From the IMG/VR virus record IMGVR_UViG_3300022925_000232, positions 1 through 20,428 of that record: a DNA stretch of 20,428 nt. One strand, written 5' to 3'. Position 1 is the first letter of the stretch. Every line of letters starts with the position of its first letter. The notes beneath the pieces are model-generated. The model did not search any database, had not been told where the DNA came from, and was given only the letters and a program-made list of their open reading frames with translations. Of the stretch, positions 20,003 through 20,428 are shown piece after piece. The translations under genes were made by a program, and so were the position numbers. The stretch is from a virus.

Positions 20003-20304
20003 TGCCGGGTATGACTGATAAAGAAAAAATTGCATTTTATGAGCGGCAGATGCGCAATAATAAAAGAGGTTCTGATCCGTACATGAGAGCCTTGATTGAG
20101 TTACGCAACATTCCCGGCTCAGGCTATGAAATGCCATCTAACACAGAAGATCAGCCAATGGCGAATGATCCATCTGAAACAGCACCGGAGAAGTCATCTA
20201 CCATGAAAGATGGTGGCATGGCTCGTGGTAAAGGTAATAAGATGTACCAGCATAACTACGCAACAGGCGGTAATGTTGTGGATCACCTTGGAGGTAAGAA
20301 GTAA
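20002..20304 (+). CDS. Small Gly/Met-rich hypothetical protein with GGMA tail
   Basis: This 100-residue protein has a helical start (TDKEKIAFYERQMRNNKRGS), a proline/acidic linker, and a tail with DGGMARGKGNKMYQHNY and ATGGNVVDHLGGKK. The tail resembles that of the preceding protein. GAGG lies before the ATG, which overlaps the upstream stop by one base (TAATG). A structural or packaging role is possible. Confidence 0.65.
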   Translation: MPGMTDKEKIAFYERQMRNNKRGSDPYMRALIELRNIPGSGYEMPSNTEDQPMANDPSETAPEKSSTMKDGGMARGKGNKMYQHNYATGGNVVDHLGGKK

Positions 20305-20428
20305 TGGCTATGACTTACTGTAAGGGTTGCAATCGTAAAGCTGAATGCAAGGCAAAAAATAAATGCCTTGGGCCTAAAAAGGTAGTTAAGAAAGCATACG
20401 GTGGCGCAGTTAAGAAGGGCCGTAAGTA
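20304..20428 (+). CDS. Cys-rich small protein, partial (cut by window end)
   Basis: The frame starts MAMTYCKGCNRKAEC and runs to the window edge without a stop (41 codons seen). Four cysteines (C-x-x-C, then C and C spaced by 5) look like a small zinc-binding knuckle, followed by a basic stretch and AYGGAVKKGRK, again a GG-containing basic tail. GGAGG lies nine bases before the ATG. Confidence 0.65.
   Translation, partial: MAMTYCKGCNRKAECKAKNKCLGPKKVVKKAYGGAVKKGRK

Overview
The window looks like part of the genome of a lytic-type tailed phage, most probably a podovirus of the HMO-2011-like marine group (first described from a SAR116 host). The main reason is the family A DNA polymerase at 5014-7077, which carries a DnaJ-type CxxCxGxG zinc-finger insert between its exonuclease and polymerase parts. 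That insert is the signature of HMO-2011-type polymerases. A T7-like endonuclease I, an endonuclease VII, separate primase and DnaB-type helicase genes, a Cas4-like exonuclease and a class I ribonucleotide reductase fit the same picture. The host cannot be named from this sequence. There are no tRNA, rRNA, CRISPR or insertion-sequence features.

Layout. Positions 1-17454 form a long, tightly packed arm read leftward (minus strand), with genes usually overlapping by 1-40 bases. Read in transcription order it holds: a charged protein of unknown function next to the main leftward promoter (16696-17454); small unknown proteins and a GP88-family protein (13103-16535); a DUF932 protein (12178-13059) with its own strong promoter; a tyrosine recombinase (10754-11674); then the DNA-replication and nucleotide module of primase, small proteins, helicase, endonuclease VII, DNA polymerase, probable ssDNA-binding protein, exonuclease, endonuclease I, DUF3310 and ribonucleotide reductase. 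About 200 bases after the reductase stop codon are noncoding and can fold into several stems. From 18312 to the right end, genes run rightward and encode small, very basic proteins, probably the start of the virion or packaging module.

Control region. The two arms diverge from an 857-base noncoding region (17455-18311). It holds one good leftward sigma70-type promoter, nine 13-bp dyads of the form CGCA-N5-TGCG in under 300 bp, a few weak DnaA-box-like sites, and three rightward sigma70-type promoters. One of these has tandem direct repeats and a perfect palindrome just upstream. This is the best candidate in the window for an origin and early-control region.

Dispersed hairpin. A 15-base element, GTAGGATTTTCCTAC on the leftward transcript, occurs eight times in the leftward arm, always in the same orientation. 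Copies flank the two intrinsic terminators, follow stop codons, lie next to the leftward promoter, and one sits inside the primase coding sequence. The two copies with a core substitution keep pairing through G.U wobbles on the leftward RNA only, and flanking pairs covary in part. This points to an RNA hairpin, for example a nut-like, processing or protein-binding site. Together with the iteron cluster it is the most interesting undescribed signal here.

Several real genes are shorter than 60 codons (13103-13192, 13771-13932, 15348-15509), and several starts were moved to the ribosome-binding site that fits. All identifications come from reading motifs by eye. No database search was run.
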